The position numbers and the translations under genes were made by a program. The notes under the pieces are model-generated. The model did not search any database. It saw nothing but the letters and a program-made list of their open reading frames with translations, and had not been told where the DNA came from. Of a stretch of DNA of 64,000 nucleotides, positions 8,783-17,488 are shown piece by piece. Where the stretch lies: contig QZLF01000001.1 in NCBI GenBank assembly GCA_016771945.1, positions 186,001 to 250,000 of the forward strand, in the 5' to 3' direction. This stretch comes from Candidatus Leucobacter sulfamidivorax. GTDB taxonomy: Bacteria; Actinomycetota; Actinomycetes; Actinomycetales; Microbacteriaceae. Within the stretch, counting starts at the first letter, position 1; each line of letters begins with the position of its first letter.

Positions 8783-10798
8783 ATGACCGCACACCCGCTC
8801 GACTCGTTGTCCGCCGAGGAGATCACCGCGACGTCCGCGGCCCTCGCATGTGAGAAGGGGGTCGACGCGGGCTGGCGCTACGCCTCGATCGCGCTGCAGG
8901 AGCCGCCGAAGGCCGCGGTGCAGGCCTGGCGGGCGGGCGATCCGATCCCCCGCCGCTCGATCTCGGTGGTCTGGAACAAGCAGAGCAACGAGGTCTACGA
9001 GGCCGTGGTCGATCTGGACGGCGGCGGTTCCGGCGATGCAGCCGTCGAGTCGTGGACGCACAAGCCCGGCGTCACCCCGAACTTCACGATCGACGAGTAC
9101 CACGACTGCGACGAGGCGATGCGGGCGAACCCCGAGGTGCGCGCGGCGCTCGAGGCGCGCGGCGTCGATCCCGAGCTCGTGCTCTTCGACCTGTGGACCT
9201 ACGGCCGCGAGGTGATGCCCGAGCAGTGGCGGGATCGCCGCCTGGGCTGGGTGGATCTCTGGGCGCGGGCGACCCCCGACGGCAACCCCTATGCGCATCC
9301 GGTCAGCGGGCTCAAGATCATCGTCGACGTGAACACCATGGAGGTGCTGCAGCTCGACCAGGCGCACGACCGCGGCTTCCCCGAGGTCGACGGCAAGTAC
9401 GTTCCCGAGCTGCGCGGGCTCGAGCCCCGCACCGATCTGAAGCCGCTCGACATCGTGCAGCCGGAGGGGGTCTCCTTCGAGCTCGAGGGCTCGCTGCTGC
9501 GCTGGCAGGACTGGGAGTTCCGGCTCGGCTTCAACTTCCGCGAGGGGCCGGTGATCTACCAGGTGCGCTTCAAGGATGGCGACGAGTACCGCGACATCGC
9601 CTACCGCATGTCGCTCGCCGAGATGATCGTGCCGTACCGCGACTCGAGCTTCGACCACTACCGTCGCACGGCCTTCGACATCGGCGAGTGGGGCTTCGGC
9701 TACATGTGCACCTCACTCGAGCTCGGCTGCGACTGCCTCGGCGAGATCACCTACCTCGACGGCGTGCTGCCCGACACGAAGGGCGAGCCCTACGCGATCA
9801 AGAACGTGATCTGCCTGCACGAGGAGGACGACGCGGTGCTGTGGAAGCACGTCGACCCCGACTCGGGCACCGAGGTGCGCCGCATGCGCCGCTTCGTGGT
9901 CTCGGTGCACGCGACCGTCGCGAACTACGAGTACCTCGTCTACTGGCGCTTCTACCCGGACGGCAACATCGAGTGCGAGATCCGCGCGACCGGCATCATG
10001 GTCACCACCCCGATGGAGGACCACACCCCGGGCTTCCCGACGGGCACTGTGATCGACCGGCGCACGTACGCCCCCTACCACCAGCACTTCCTGGTGGCCC
10101 GCCTCGACCTCGACGTCGACGGCGGCGCCAACACGGTCGTCGAGACCGAGTCCTTCGCGGCCCCCATCGACGAGAGCAATCCGCTGGGCCTCGACCTGCA
10201 CACCCGCGCGACCGTCATCGCCTCGGAGAAGGACGCCGGGCGCAGCTACGACTGGCAGACCCAGCGCGGGTGGAAGGTGCAGAATCCGAACCGCCTCAAC
10301 GCCTGGGGCAACCCGACGGCCTACAAGCTGGCGCCCACGGGGCACTTCCCGGCCATGTTCGACGAGTCGTCGCCCATCCTGAAGCGCAACCCGGTGATCG
10401 GCAACACGCTGTGGGTGACGCGGCACCACGACACCGAGATGTGGCCGGCCGGCGACTACCCGACGCAGTCGGCCGACGACCTGGGGAACGGCATGAGCGC
10501 CTGGATCGCCGACGACGAGAGCCTCGTCGACACCGACGTGGTGCTCTGGTACGTCTTCGGCATCCACCACATCACCCGCGCCGAGGACTGGCCCGTGATG
10601 CCGGTCGACAAGGTCGCGTTCACGCTGAAGCCCTTCGGCTTCTTCGACCGCAACCCCTCGCTCGACGCCCCGCGATCGCCCGCGAAGGGCGGCGGATCGT
10701 GCTGCGCGAGCGACGGCCACGGCCACGGCCACGCCGACGGCCACATCGGCGGTGACGACCACGCCGACGGCGCCGGCTACGCCTACGATCAGGGCTGA
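8783..10798 (+). CDS. Primary (copper/TPQ) amine oxidase
   Basis: A 671-residue enzyme that oxidises primary amines to aldehydes with release of ammonia and hydrogen peroxide. Landmarks match the family: TPQ precursor Y382 in NYEY, catalytic base D299 in AFDIG, copper ligands H433 and H435 in YHQHF, and the late HHITRAEDWPVMP block with the third histidine. AAGGAGG lies 5 nt before the ATG at 8783. The last ~35 residues form an unusual CC plus repeated GHGH/DGH tail that could bind metal. The neighbouring permease supports an amine catabolic role. Confidence 0.96.
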   Translation: MTAHPLDSLSAEEITATSAALACEKGVDAGWRYASIALQEPPKAAVQAWRAGDPIPRRSISVVWNKQSNEVYEAVVDLDGGGSGDAAVESWTHKPGVTPNFTIDEYHDCDEAMRANPEVRAALEARGVDPELVLFDLWTYGREVMPEQWRDRRLGWVDLWARATPDGNPYAHPVSGLKIIVDVNTMEVLQLDQAHDRGFPEVDGKYVPELRGLEPRTDLKPLDIVQPEGVSFELEGSLLRWQDWEFRLGFNFREGPVIYQVRFKDGDEYRDIAYRMSLAEMIVPYRDSSFDHYRRTAFDIGEWGFGYMCTSLELGCDCLGEITYLDGVLPDTKGEPYAIKNVICLHEEDDAVLWKHVDPDSGTEVRRMRRFVVSVHATVANYEYLVYWRFYPDGNIECEIRATGIMVTTPMEDHTPGFPTGTVIDRRTYAPYHQHFLVARLDLDVDGGANTVVETESFAAPIDESNPLGLDLHTRATVIASEKDAGRSYDWQTQRGWKVQNPNRLNAWGNPTAYKLAPTGHFPAMFDESSPILKRNPVIGNTLWVTRHHDTEMWPAGDYPTQSADDLGNGMSAWIADDESLVDTDVVLWYVFGIHHITRAEDWPVMPVDKVAFTLKPFGFFDRNPSLDAPRSPAKGGGSCCASDGHGHGHADGHIGGDDHADGAGYAYDQG

Positions 10799-10822
10799 GC
10801 CGAGTCGCGGCCCGGTATCGAA

Positions 10823-10888
10823 CCGAGGTCGGGGACGGATACGCACGTCATCCCGTGGCTGAAGCGGACGTAGCCGTCCCCGACTCGG
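10823..10888. repeat. Large imperfect palindrome between convergent genes
   Basis: Arms at 10823-10843 and 10869-10888 pair almost completely (core GTCGGGGACGG / CCGTCCCCGAC, with one bulge and one mismatch) around a 25-nt loop. It sits between the convergent amine oxidase and monooxygenase genes, so a bidirectional terminator is the simplest role. There is no U-tract. Its length is also compatible with a dispersed REP-like element. Confidence 0.6.
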
Positions 10889-10907
10889 GGGCCGGAGGGT
10901 CCCGGCC

Positions 10908-12523
10908 CTAAACCAGCCCGCGTGCGGTCACTCGCTCCAGGATCGCGCCCGCGTCGGACCCGGGCTCCCCCAGCCACGCGATGTGCTGATCGGGGCGCAC
11001 GAGCACCGCCGCCTCCCCCGCGACGGGCGGGAAGCCGTGCGCCGCGGGATCGACGGCGACGAGCGGCACGCCCGCTCGGCCGCGAGCCACTTCTCGGCAC
11101 CGCCGCGCGCCGCCCCGGCACCGGCACCCGCGCTCAACAGCGTGAACTCCGGTCCGAGCAGGTCGAAGAGCGACTCCCCCGCGGCGTTGCGGCTGTGGGG
11201 AAGGCGGTTGCCCGGCGCCGCGATCGGCACGTACTCGCGCGTGCTCGGGGCCTGCGCCGCGGCATCGGGGCCGTAGCCGTAGCCGAGCACGAGCCCGTTC
11301 GCGTAGAACTCGTCGGCCTTCGTCGCCCGGATCGTCTCGGCCGCCGCGGCGCGGGCGGCGTCGCCCTCGGGGCCCTCGACCATGAGCCACGGCGAGGCGA
11401 GGTCGATCGAGAGGCTGCGCATGTTGTTCGCCGCGAGGTCGATGGTCTGCTGCTCGATCGGCTTCCGCTCGGCCTCGTAGCTCGCGAGCAGCTGCTCGGG
11501 CGCCCAGCCGTTCAGCACGGCGGCGAGCTTCCAGGCCAGGTTGACCGCGTCCCCGACCCCGGTGTTGAAGCCGTGGCCGCCCCACGGCGGGTTCTGGTGG
11601 GCCGCGTCCCCGACGAGATAGGCGCGGCCGGAGCCGTAGGAGTCGGCGAGCAGCAGGCGGGCCTGCCACGGGTCGGTGGCGAGCACCTCGACGTCGATGT
11701 CGGCGTCGACCAGGCGGCGCACCACCGCGGCGGCCTCGGCGTCATCGGCGACCGACTCGACGCCGGTGGCGATCGCCCACCACGTGCCCTCGAGGTCGAG
11801 GGGGCCGACCACGCCGGGCGCCTCCGGATTGAGCACCCAGTGGTGCAGCGCCGGCGGCACGAGCCCCGCGAGCTCGCGCGAGCGGAAGGTGACGTTGACG
11901 TTCGGCCGTCCGCCCGCGGCGCCCTCGTAGCGCGCGCCGAGCGCGTCGCGCACGACGCTGCGCGAGCCGTCGGCCCCGATCACGTAGTCGGCGATCACGA
12001 CGGAGACCGTGCCATCGGCGTCCTCGATCGTCACCCGGGGCCGCCCGCCGGCGGGATCGGCGGAGAGGTCGACGGCGGTGGCGCGCGCGCCGAAGCGGGC
12101 CGTCACGAGCGGGTGGCGATCCGCCAGCGCGCGCAGCGCCTCCTCCACGACCGGCTGCGCGATCTGCTGCGCCGCCTCGGAGGTGAGCTGCGAGTTCTCC
12201 AGATCGAGCCCGAGCACCTTCGTGAAACGCGTGATCTCCATGCCGCCGGGGGTGGTGCAGAAGCGGATGTCCTGCGACCAGTCGATCGGCAGCTGCGCCC
12301 GCCTGCGGATCTCGGCCGCGGCGCCGGTGCGGCGGAAGAGCTCCATGGTGCGCGTGGAGGTGGTCTTCGCGCGGGGCCGCGAGTGCTCGACGGCCTCCCG
12401 CGGCTCGACGAGCAGCGACGCGATGCCGTGATGGGCGAGCTCGAGCGCGGTGGTGAGCCCGACCGGGCCTCCGCCCACGACGACGACCGGCGCCTCGAGC
12501 GGGAGCGGCTGCGGATCGGGCAT
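10908..12523 (-). pseudogene. FAD-dependent aromatic-ring monooxygenase, frameshifted near C-terminus
   Basis: Similar to MhpA/PheA-type flavoprotein hydroxylases that add oxygen to phenolic rings using NAD(P)H. Visible: N-terminal dinucleotide motif VVVVGGGPVG, the second FAD motif YLVGDAAHQNPPWGG, and a thioredoxin-like C-terminal region. The start at 12523 has GAGGAGG five nt upstream. Near 11065-11080 the reading frame changes: after AEKWLAAER the family-like continuation AGVPLVAVDP is in another frame and ends at the stop 10908. The 1616-nt span needs one more base to be in frame. It is either a genuine one-base deletion or a sequencing error. Confidence 0.8.
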
Positions 12524-12567
12524 GCGGGCCTCCTCGGAGACGGGGGATCGGGTACAGACGACGGAAA

Positions 12568-12617
12568 AGCGGATCGGCCGCACATTTCGCCAAAGCTCAA
12601 TGTACGGCCGACCCGCT
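12568..12617. terminator. Hairpin between dioxygenase and monooxygenase genes
   Basis: Arms at 12568-12580 (AGCGGATCGGCCG) and 12605-12617 pair with one G-T-type mismatch around a 24-nt loop. It lies in the 126-nt gap between two co-directional genes, so it may attenuate or process the transcript rather than end it. There is no U-tract. Confidence 0.35.
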
Positions 12618-12649
12618 CAGGGGCGCGAGCCCACTTCCATCAGTCGGGT

Positions 12650-13261
12650 TTACCAGACCTCGGGCAGGAAGATGTCCTCGGGGATCACCGCGGGCAGGTA
12701 GTCGCCCTTGCGCGCGTTCGCGTGGATCTCCTGGAACGACAGACCGGCCTCGCGCGCCTCCACGATCTTCTCGGGATCGAAGTAGGTGCCGATCGGGTTC
12801 GCCGCGAAGTCGGGATCGTTGGCGATCCACTCGCTCGAGGCCGCCCAGTCGCCGAAGCCGTCGACCTGGATCTCGACGCCGTTGCCGTCCGGGTCCTGGT
12901 AGTAGATCGACATGGTGAGGCCGTGGTCGAGCGTGAGGAACGGCAGGATGCCGTGGTTGCGCAGGCGGATGTAGTTGTTGACCCACATGTCGAACGAGTC
13001 GAACTCGAACGCGGTGTGGTGGATGCCGGTCTCATGGCCCTTGTCGGTCGGGTGCTTCAGGCCGGGGGGCGACAGCAGCGCGATGCGGTGGTTCGCCTCG
13101 TCGTTCGTGAGCCACGAGGCCTCGTCGCTCTGGAAGAGGGGGCGGAGGCCGCAGACGAGACCGTACCACTCGACCATCTCCTTCATGCGGAGCGTGGTGA
13201 ACGTCGTGTGATGCAGGCGCGGCGGGTTGGCCGGGAAGCCGGTGGACTGGTTCTCGGGCAT
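12650..13261 (-). CDS. VOC-family extradiol (catechol 2,3-dioxygenase-like) protein
   Basis: A 203-residue protein with the vicinal oxygen chelate fold. Candidate metal ligands are H17/H18 (RLHHTTF), H81/H82 (IHHTAFEF) and E130 (NGVEIQV), the His-His-Glu triad of type I extradiol dioxygenases. The start at 13261 has AAGGAG 9 nt upstream. It is short for a two-module BphC, so it is a single-module enzyme or a related isomerase. Just upstream of the FAD monooxygenase, it suggests a hydroxylate-then-cleave aromatic pathway. Confidence 0.85.
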   Translation of the reverse strand: MPENQSTGFPANPPRLHHTTFTTLRMKEMVEWYGLVCGLRPLFQSDEASWLTNDEANHRIALLSPPGLKHPTDKGHETGIHHTAFEFDSFDMWVNNYIRLRNHGILPFLTLDHGLTMSIYYQDPDGNGVEIQVDGFGDWAASSEWIANDPDFAANPIGTYFDPEKIVEAREAGLSFQEIHANARKGDYLPAVIPEDIFLPEVW

Positions 13262-13332
13262 TGATGCTCTCCTTCGAGTCGATGTCGTGGTCTGACGAGA
13301 GTCAATGTAGCCCGGAGACACGGGCCTCGCTA

Positions 13333-13364
13333 GTGCTGTCAGCACAAACAGCATACGTATGCTG
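13333..13364. promoter_or_regulatory. Two adjacent perfect palindromes, candidate operators
   Basis: GTGCTG-T-CAGCAC (13333-13345) is followed three bases later by the 16-nt perfect palindrome CAGCATACGTATGCTG (13349-13364). Both lie in the 183-nt space between the PucR-type regulator and the dioxygenase gene, 70-100 nt before the dioxygenase start. They are likely binding sites for the adjacent regulator. Confidence 0.5.
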
Positions 13365-13444
13365 GGCGATCAGCACAATCAATTGCCCGGCTTGTGCATT
13401 CTGCACTACGTCACCCGAAGACTTGAGCTGCACGCACGAATAGC

Positions 13445-14770
13445 TCAGTCCTCGCACTCCGCGAGGATCGCGAGCGCCGCCTGCAGCTGCAGGCGGCGCT
13501 CGCCGATCGGGCGGCCGAGCAGCTCCTCGGCTCGACGCACCCGGTAGCTCACCGTGTTGCGCGACACGATGAGCCGGGCGCCCGCCGCGTGGGGGCTCCC
13601 CTGCTCGTCGAGATACACGGCGAGCGTGCGGCGCAGCTCGGCCGTCGCGGGTTCGGGCCCGGCCAGGGCCCCCAGCTCGGTGCGGGCGAAGCGCAGCCCC
13701 CGCTCGCGGTCCGCGAGCAGCAACGACAGCAGATCGACCTCCGAGTACGGCGTCACCTCCTCCGGCGCCTGGGGCAGCACCGACCGCAGCTGGAACACCG
13801 CCTGGGCGTCCTCGTGCGACTCGCGGAAGCCTGCGAGACCGCGACCCGCCCCGCCGAGCGCGACGTGCGTGTTGGGCGGCAGGGGCATGACGGCCAGCCG
13901 ATCCACCAGCTCGCGGGGGTCGCCCTTGGGGCTCGCCCACGCCCACACCACCCCGACCCCGGCCGAGAGGATGAGGCGCTGATCGCAGCCGGACTGCTGC
14001 AGCAGGCCGAGGGCCGTGTCGTGCAGCTCCTGCTGATCCGCCTCGATCGTGCGGGCCGAGCTCCAGACCACGGCCGCCACGTGCGGCTGGGAGAGGTCGT
14101 AGCGCAGGCGGGCGGAGGCCTCAGCCGGCACGTGATCGTGGTCGCGCCGCAGCAGCTCCTTCACGAGCGTCAGCCGCGCCGCCGCATCCGATCGCGACCA
14201 CCGCAGCTCCTCCTCGCGATGGGCGACGGCCATGCGCGCCGAGAAGTCGTCGAAGAACACGAACATGCGCTGCGACAGGGTGCGCATCTGCTCGGGGCGC
14301 TGATCGGGATCGCCGAGCCTGCCGCACTCGGCGAGGAAGGCGGCCGCGATGACCGAGTGGCCGAGCTGAATGCCGCGCAGCAGCTCGTCGAGGCTCATGC
14401 GGTGCCGCACGAAATGCGGAATGCCCGCGAGCGCGTCCGGCGTCGCGGCGGCGTCGATCTCGGCTCCCGACAGCGCGAGCAGCAGCTGCAGCGTCGTCGC
14501 CTCGGTCCCCGTCCTGGTCACCTCCGCGACGCCCGTCTCGGCGTGCGCGGGAACCTCCTGGGCGACGAGCTCGGCGGCCTCCCGCCCGACCTCGACGGCC
14601 CACTGCACGGCGTCGGAACCGGCGGCGCGCAGGGCCCTGGCCCGCTGCGCCCCGCTCGACGCGGGCACGATGCGACGCCCCTCAGCGCTGGGCGTCAGCT
14701 TGCCGAGCCACGGCACCACCGGGCCCTCGCCGAAGCTCAGCCGCCCGTCGCCCCCCGAGAGCGCGCTCAC
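13445..14770 (-). CDS. PucR/CdaR-type transcriptional regulator
   Basis: About 441 residues. The C-terminus carries the PucR helix-turn-helix (SRNTVSYRVRRAEELLGRP), preceded by a GGDEF-like/CdaR middle region. The open frame continues upstream to 14962 without a good start; GTG at 14770 is a tentative choice because the extra ~64 residues look non-coding (Arg/Ser-rich). Regulators of this family typically sense pathway metabolites. Its position upstream of the dioxygenase and monooxygenase genes makes it their likely controller. Confidence 0.85.
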   Translation of the reverse strand: MSALSGGDGRLSFGEGPVVPWLGKLTPSAEGRRIVPASSGAQRARALRAAGSDAVQWAVEVGREAAELVAQEVPAHAETGVAEVTRTGTEATTLQLLLALSGAEIDAAATPDALAGIPHFVRHRMSLDELLRGIQLGHSVIAAAFLAECGRLGDPDQRPEQMRTLSQRMFVFFDDFSARMAVAHREEELRWSRSDAAARLTLVKELLRRDHDHVPAEASARLRYDLSQPHVAAVVWSSARTIEADQQELHDTALGLLQQSGCDQRLILSAGVGVVWAWASPKGDPRELVDRLAVMPLPPNTHVALGGAGRGLAGFRESHEDAQAVFQLRSVLPQAPEEVTPYSEVDLLSLLLADRERGLRFARTELGALAGPEPATAELRRTLAVYLDEQGSPHAAGARLIVSRNTVSYRVRRAEELLGRPIGERRLQLQAALAILAECED

Positions 14771-14992
14771 GAGCGGGCTCTCGCCCGGATCGATGCGGCC
14801 GCTGCGCCGACGATGGCTCCCATGGCTACCAGTCTGACCGATGAGCGCGCCGAGCCGCGAATCCCCGCGTGCGCGGCGCGGAACCGTCGCGAAGATCCGC
14901 GGCGCCGGTCCTTCGTACCGATCCACCGCGCCGATCCACCGCGAGGACCCGCGGCATGGCACGATGGTCGGCAGACGGAAACACGGAGGACG

Positions 14993-15682
14993 ATGGCAGT
15001 GTCGGAACGACAGGTGCAGGCGGTCGCGGGAACCGGCCGCTCGGCGGTCGATCTCGTGACGGCGGAGATCCGGCGCGCGGTGCTGCGGGGCTCACTGCCG
15101 CCGGGGTCCAACTTCTCGATCCGCGACCTCGCCGCCCAGCTGGGCGTGAGCCACATCCCCGTGCGCGAGGCGCTGCGGCGCCTGGAGACCCAGGGCCTCA
15201 TCATCCTGCGCCAGGCGCGCGCCGCGAGCGTCGCGCCGCTCAGCACCGCGGACTTCCACGCGATCTACCGCCTGCGCTACATCATCGAGCTGCCCCTCGC
15301 CGGCGCCTCCGCCGGGAAGCGCACCCCCGAGGAGATCACGCAGCTGGACGAGCTGCTCGAACTGAGCCGCGATCCCGACCCCGAGATCGCCTGGCGCGCG
15401 CACTACGACTTCCACGCGGCGCTCGTGCACCCGGCCGCGAACCCGTGGGACGACCGCATCCTGCACACCCTGTGGACCGCGGCGGAACGCTACACCCATC
15501 TGGTCTTCGATCCGACCGACATCACCGCGGCGGAACGGGCTCGGCGCTACGAGCGGCACGTCGTCCTGCGCGACGCGGCGATCGTGCCGGACGCCGAGGG
15601 GATGGAACGCGCGCTGCGGGAGCACCTGCAACCGAACGAGGCGCAGATCCTCACCGAGATCGCGGCACTCGAACGGCACTGA
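14993..15682 (+). CDS. GntR-family transcriptional regulator (FadR/FCD type)
   Basis: 229 residues. An N-terminal winged helix-turn-helix (SIRDLAAQLGVSHIPVREALRRLE, about 38-61) is followed by an all-helical FCD ligand domain with a D/H-H arrangement (HYDFHAALVH). GGAGGA precedes the ATG at 14993 by only 2 nt; the GTG at 14999 would have a better 8-nt spacing and is an alternative start. It is divergent from the PucR gene and lies upstream of the HIT-like and amidohydrolase genes, which it may regulate. Confidence 0.9.
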   Translation: MAVSERQVQAVAGTGRSAVDLVTAEIRRAVLRGSLPPGSNFSIRDLAAQLGVSHIPVREALRRLETQGLIILRQARAASVAPLSTADFHAIYRLRYIIELPLAGASAGKRTPEEITQLDELLELSRDPDPEIAWRAHYDFHAALVHPAANPWDDRILHTLWTAAERYTHLVFDPTDITAAERARRYERHVVLRDAAIVPDAEGMERALREHLQPNEAQILTEIAALERH

Positions 15683-15689
15683 GCCCGTC

Positions 15690-15731
15690 TTGCCCCCGGA
15701 CCGGTCCGGCTATAGGGTGAGGATATATCCT
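15690..15731 (+). promoter_or_regulatory. Promoter with embedded palindrome before the HIT-like gene
   Basis: TTGCCC (15690-15695) and TAGGGT (15713-15718) are spaced by 17 nt. The spacer contains the perfect palindrome CCGGACCGGTCCGG (15696-15709), and a second palindrome AGGATATATCCT lies at 15720-15731. A repressor site inside the promoter spacer is plausible, with the adjacent GntR protein as candidate binder. Confidence 0.5.
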
Positions 15732-15774
15732 GCACACGAGCGACCACCGGGGCGAGGCCCCGAGGAGGCACCCC

Positions 15775-16191
15775 ATGAGCGACTGCATGCCCTGCGATCT
15801 CGAGAACGCGGCCGACGAGCGCGTCGTCTACCGCGACGACACCTGGGCCTGCGAGGTGCCCGAGGGCTACGAGGTGCCGGGCTGGTTCGTGCTGCGCCTG
15901 CGCCGCCACGCCGAGGGCTGGCACGAGCCGACCGCCGAGGAGCTCGCCGGCTTCGGTCCCGTCGCGAAGCGCATCGTCGCCGCCCTGCAGCAGGCGACCG
16001 GCGCCGTGGGCACCTACTTCATGAGCTTCGGCGAGAACTACAAGCACTTCCACTTCCTGCTCACCGCGCGCCCCGCCGACCTCGCCCCCGAGCATCGCGG
16101 CGGAGCGATCGTCGGCACCCGCGCCGAGAACCTCGACGTCGACGCGGCGCTCGCGGTCGCGGCCGAGGCCCGGCGCCTCCTCGCCGCCTGA
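15775..16191 (+). CDS. HIT-like nucleotide hydrolase domain protein
   Basis: 138 residues with a HIT-like architecture. An N-terminal CMPC pair begins the protein and the catalytic region reads YKHFHFLL, with two of the three histidines of the usual HxHxH triad; the third position is Leu. HIT proteins hydrolyse or transfer nucleotidyl groups. The incomplete triad makes activity uncertain. GAGGAGG precedes the start by about 7 nt. Confidence 0.65.
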   Translation: MSDCMPCDLENAADERVVYRDDTWACEVPEGYEVPGWFVLRLRRHAEGWHEPTAEELAGFGPVAKRIVAALQQATGAVGTYFMSFGENYKHFHFLLTARPADLAPEHRGGAIVGTRAENLDVDAALAVAAEARRLLAA

Positions 16192-16259
16192 CGGCGAGGT
16201 CCGGCGGGTCACTCCGCGGCCGGTGCTCCTGGCTTCACCGCAGTACCGAGAGGACGAAG

Positions 16260-16364
16260 ATGCCCACTCCGTTCGACTGCACCGCAGCCGACGGTCGCTC
16301 CACCAGCGGACGCAGCTCGACTTCGCCCTGGCCGCGGCGAGATCCTAGGCGGGCGGGGGCGTGA
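16260..16364 (+). CDS. Possible 34-residue upstream ORF coupled to the amidohydrolase
   Basis: A short ORF starts at ATG 16260 with GAGAGGA about 6 nt upstream and ends in a TGA that overlaps the GTG start of the next gene (GTGA). The peptide is Ser/Arg-rich and resembles nothing known. It may exist only to couple translation of the downstream gene, or may be chance. Confidence 0.3.
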   Translation: MPTPFDCTAADGRSTSGRSSTSPWPRRDPRRAGA

Positions 16365-17383
16365 GCGAGGTGGGCGGGCGCCGCATCATCGCGTTCGAAG
16401 AGCACTTCCTCGACCCTGCGGCAGCGGGATCCGCCGGCTTCGATGCGCGCAGCCCGGGCTTCGCCGAGGCCTTCCACCCTTCGAGGGGCCTCCCCTACGC
16501 CCCCGCGCCGGAGACGCTCCGCGACCTCGGCGAGGGCCGCCTCGCCGACATGGACGCGCACGGCATCTCGGTGCAGGTGCTGTCGGGGCTGCACGCGCAG
16601 AACCTGCCGATCGACGTCGCGGCCGGACTCACCCGCGGTACCAACGATCTCGCCGCAGCAGCCGTCGCTCGCCACCCCGAGCGCTTCGCGGCCTTCGCGG
16701 TGCTGCCGACCGCGGATCCCGCCGCCGCGGTCGCCGAGCTGACCCGCTGCGTCGAAGAGCTCGGTTTCGTCGGCGCCCTGGTGCACGGCCGCACGGGGGG
16801 CGAGTTCCTCTCAGCCTCGCGCTTCTCCCCGATCCTCGAGCGCCTCGCAGCCCTGAGGGTGCCGCTGTATCTGCACCCCGCGCCGCCCCCGCTCGCCACC
16901 TCGGCGTCGAACTACGACGGCTTCGACCCCGTCGTGACCGCGCGTCTGCAGACAGCGGCCTGGGGCTGGCACGCGGAGACTGCCGTTCATTTCCTCAACC
17001 TCTATCTCGCGGGGGTCTTCGACCGCCACCCCGCTCTGCAGGTGATTCTCGGCCACTGGGGCGAGCTGCTCCCGTTCTACATGGAGCGCATCGACGAGGC
17101 CCTGCCCCCGCGAGCCACCGGGCTCGAGCGGACCTTCGTCGATGTGATGCGGCGCAACGTCTTCGTCACCCCGAGCGGCATGTGGACGCAGGCGAACCTC
17201 GACTACTGCGTCGCGATGCTCGGCATCGAGCGGATCCTCTTCGCAGTCGACTACCCCTTCCTGCCGAACGACGGTGCGGCACCGTTCATCGAGTCCGCCC
17301 GGTTGACCGGGATCGAGAAGGATCTCGTAGCGCACGGCAACGCCGAACGGCTGCTCGCTCGAGGCGCCCACCGGCGCGCCTGA
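16361..17383 (+). CDS. Amidohydrolase-family decarboxylase (ACMSD / gamma-resorcylate type)
   Basis: 340 residues of the amidohydrolase-2 fold. Probable metal ligands: E/H in AFEEHF (residues 11-16), H in YLHPAPPP, H in ILGHWGE and D in AVDYPF. This layout is that of zinc or manganese enzymes that decarboxylate aromatic or muconate acids non-oxidatively. GTG start. It could supply or consume phenols in the adjacent aromatic pathway, but the substrate is not determinable here. Confidence 0.85.
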   Translation: MSEVGGRRIIAFEEHFLDPAAAGSAGFDARSPGFAEAFHPSRGLPYAPAPETLRDLGEGRLADMDAHGISVQVLSGLHAQNLPIDVAAGLTRGTNDLAAAAVARHPERFAAFAVLPTADPAAAVAELTRCVEELGFVGALVHGRTGGEFLSASRFSPILERLAALRVPLYLHPAPPPLATSASNYDGFDPVVTARLQTAAWGWHAETAVHFLNLYLAGVFDRHPALQVILGHWGELLPFYMERIDEALPPRATGLERTFVDVMRRNVFVTPSGMWTQANLDYCVAMLGIERILFAVDYPFLPNDGAAPFIESARLTGIEKDLVAHGNAERLLARGAHRRA

Positions 17384-17488
17384 TCCAATAGCCTGGGTGC
17401 GGAGCCTCCTTCGGGGCTCGACATCCATTCCGGCCGAGGCAACCGGCCGAGACAGCGGTGCAACGGGACAGCAGAGTGAGGAGCCCCC

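Noticed and set aside
10799-10920. tRNA-like fold around GGTTCGATACC on the minus strand
   Set aside because: A D-arm-like and a T-arm-like stem can be drawn, but the anticodon arm does not pair and the length does not fit a normal tRNA.
14919-14943. Tandem 13-bp repeat (CGATCCACCGCG twice) before the GntR gene
   Set aside because: Likely local duplication in GC-rich sequence; no CRISPR-like spacing or conserved array.
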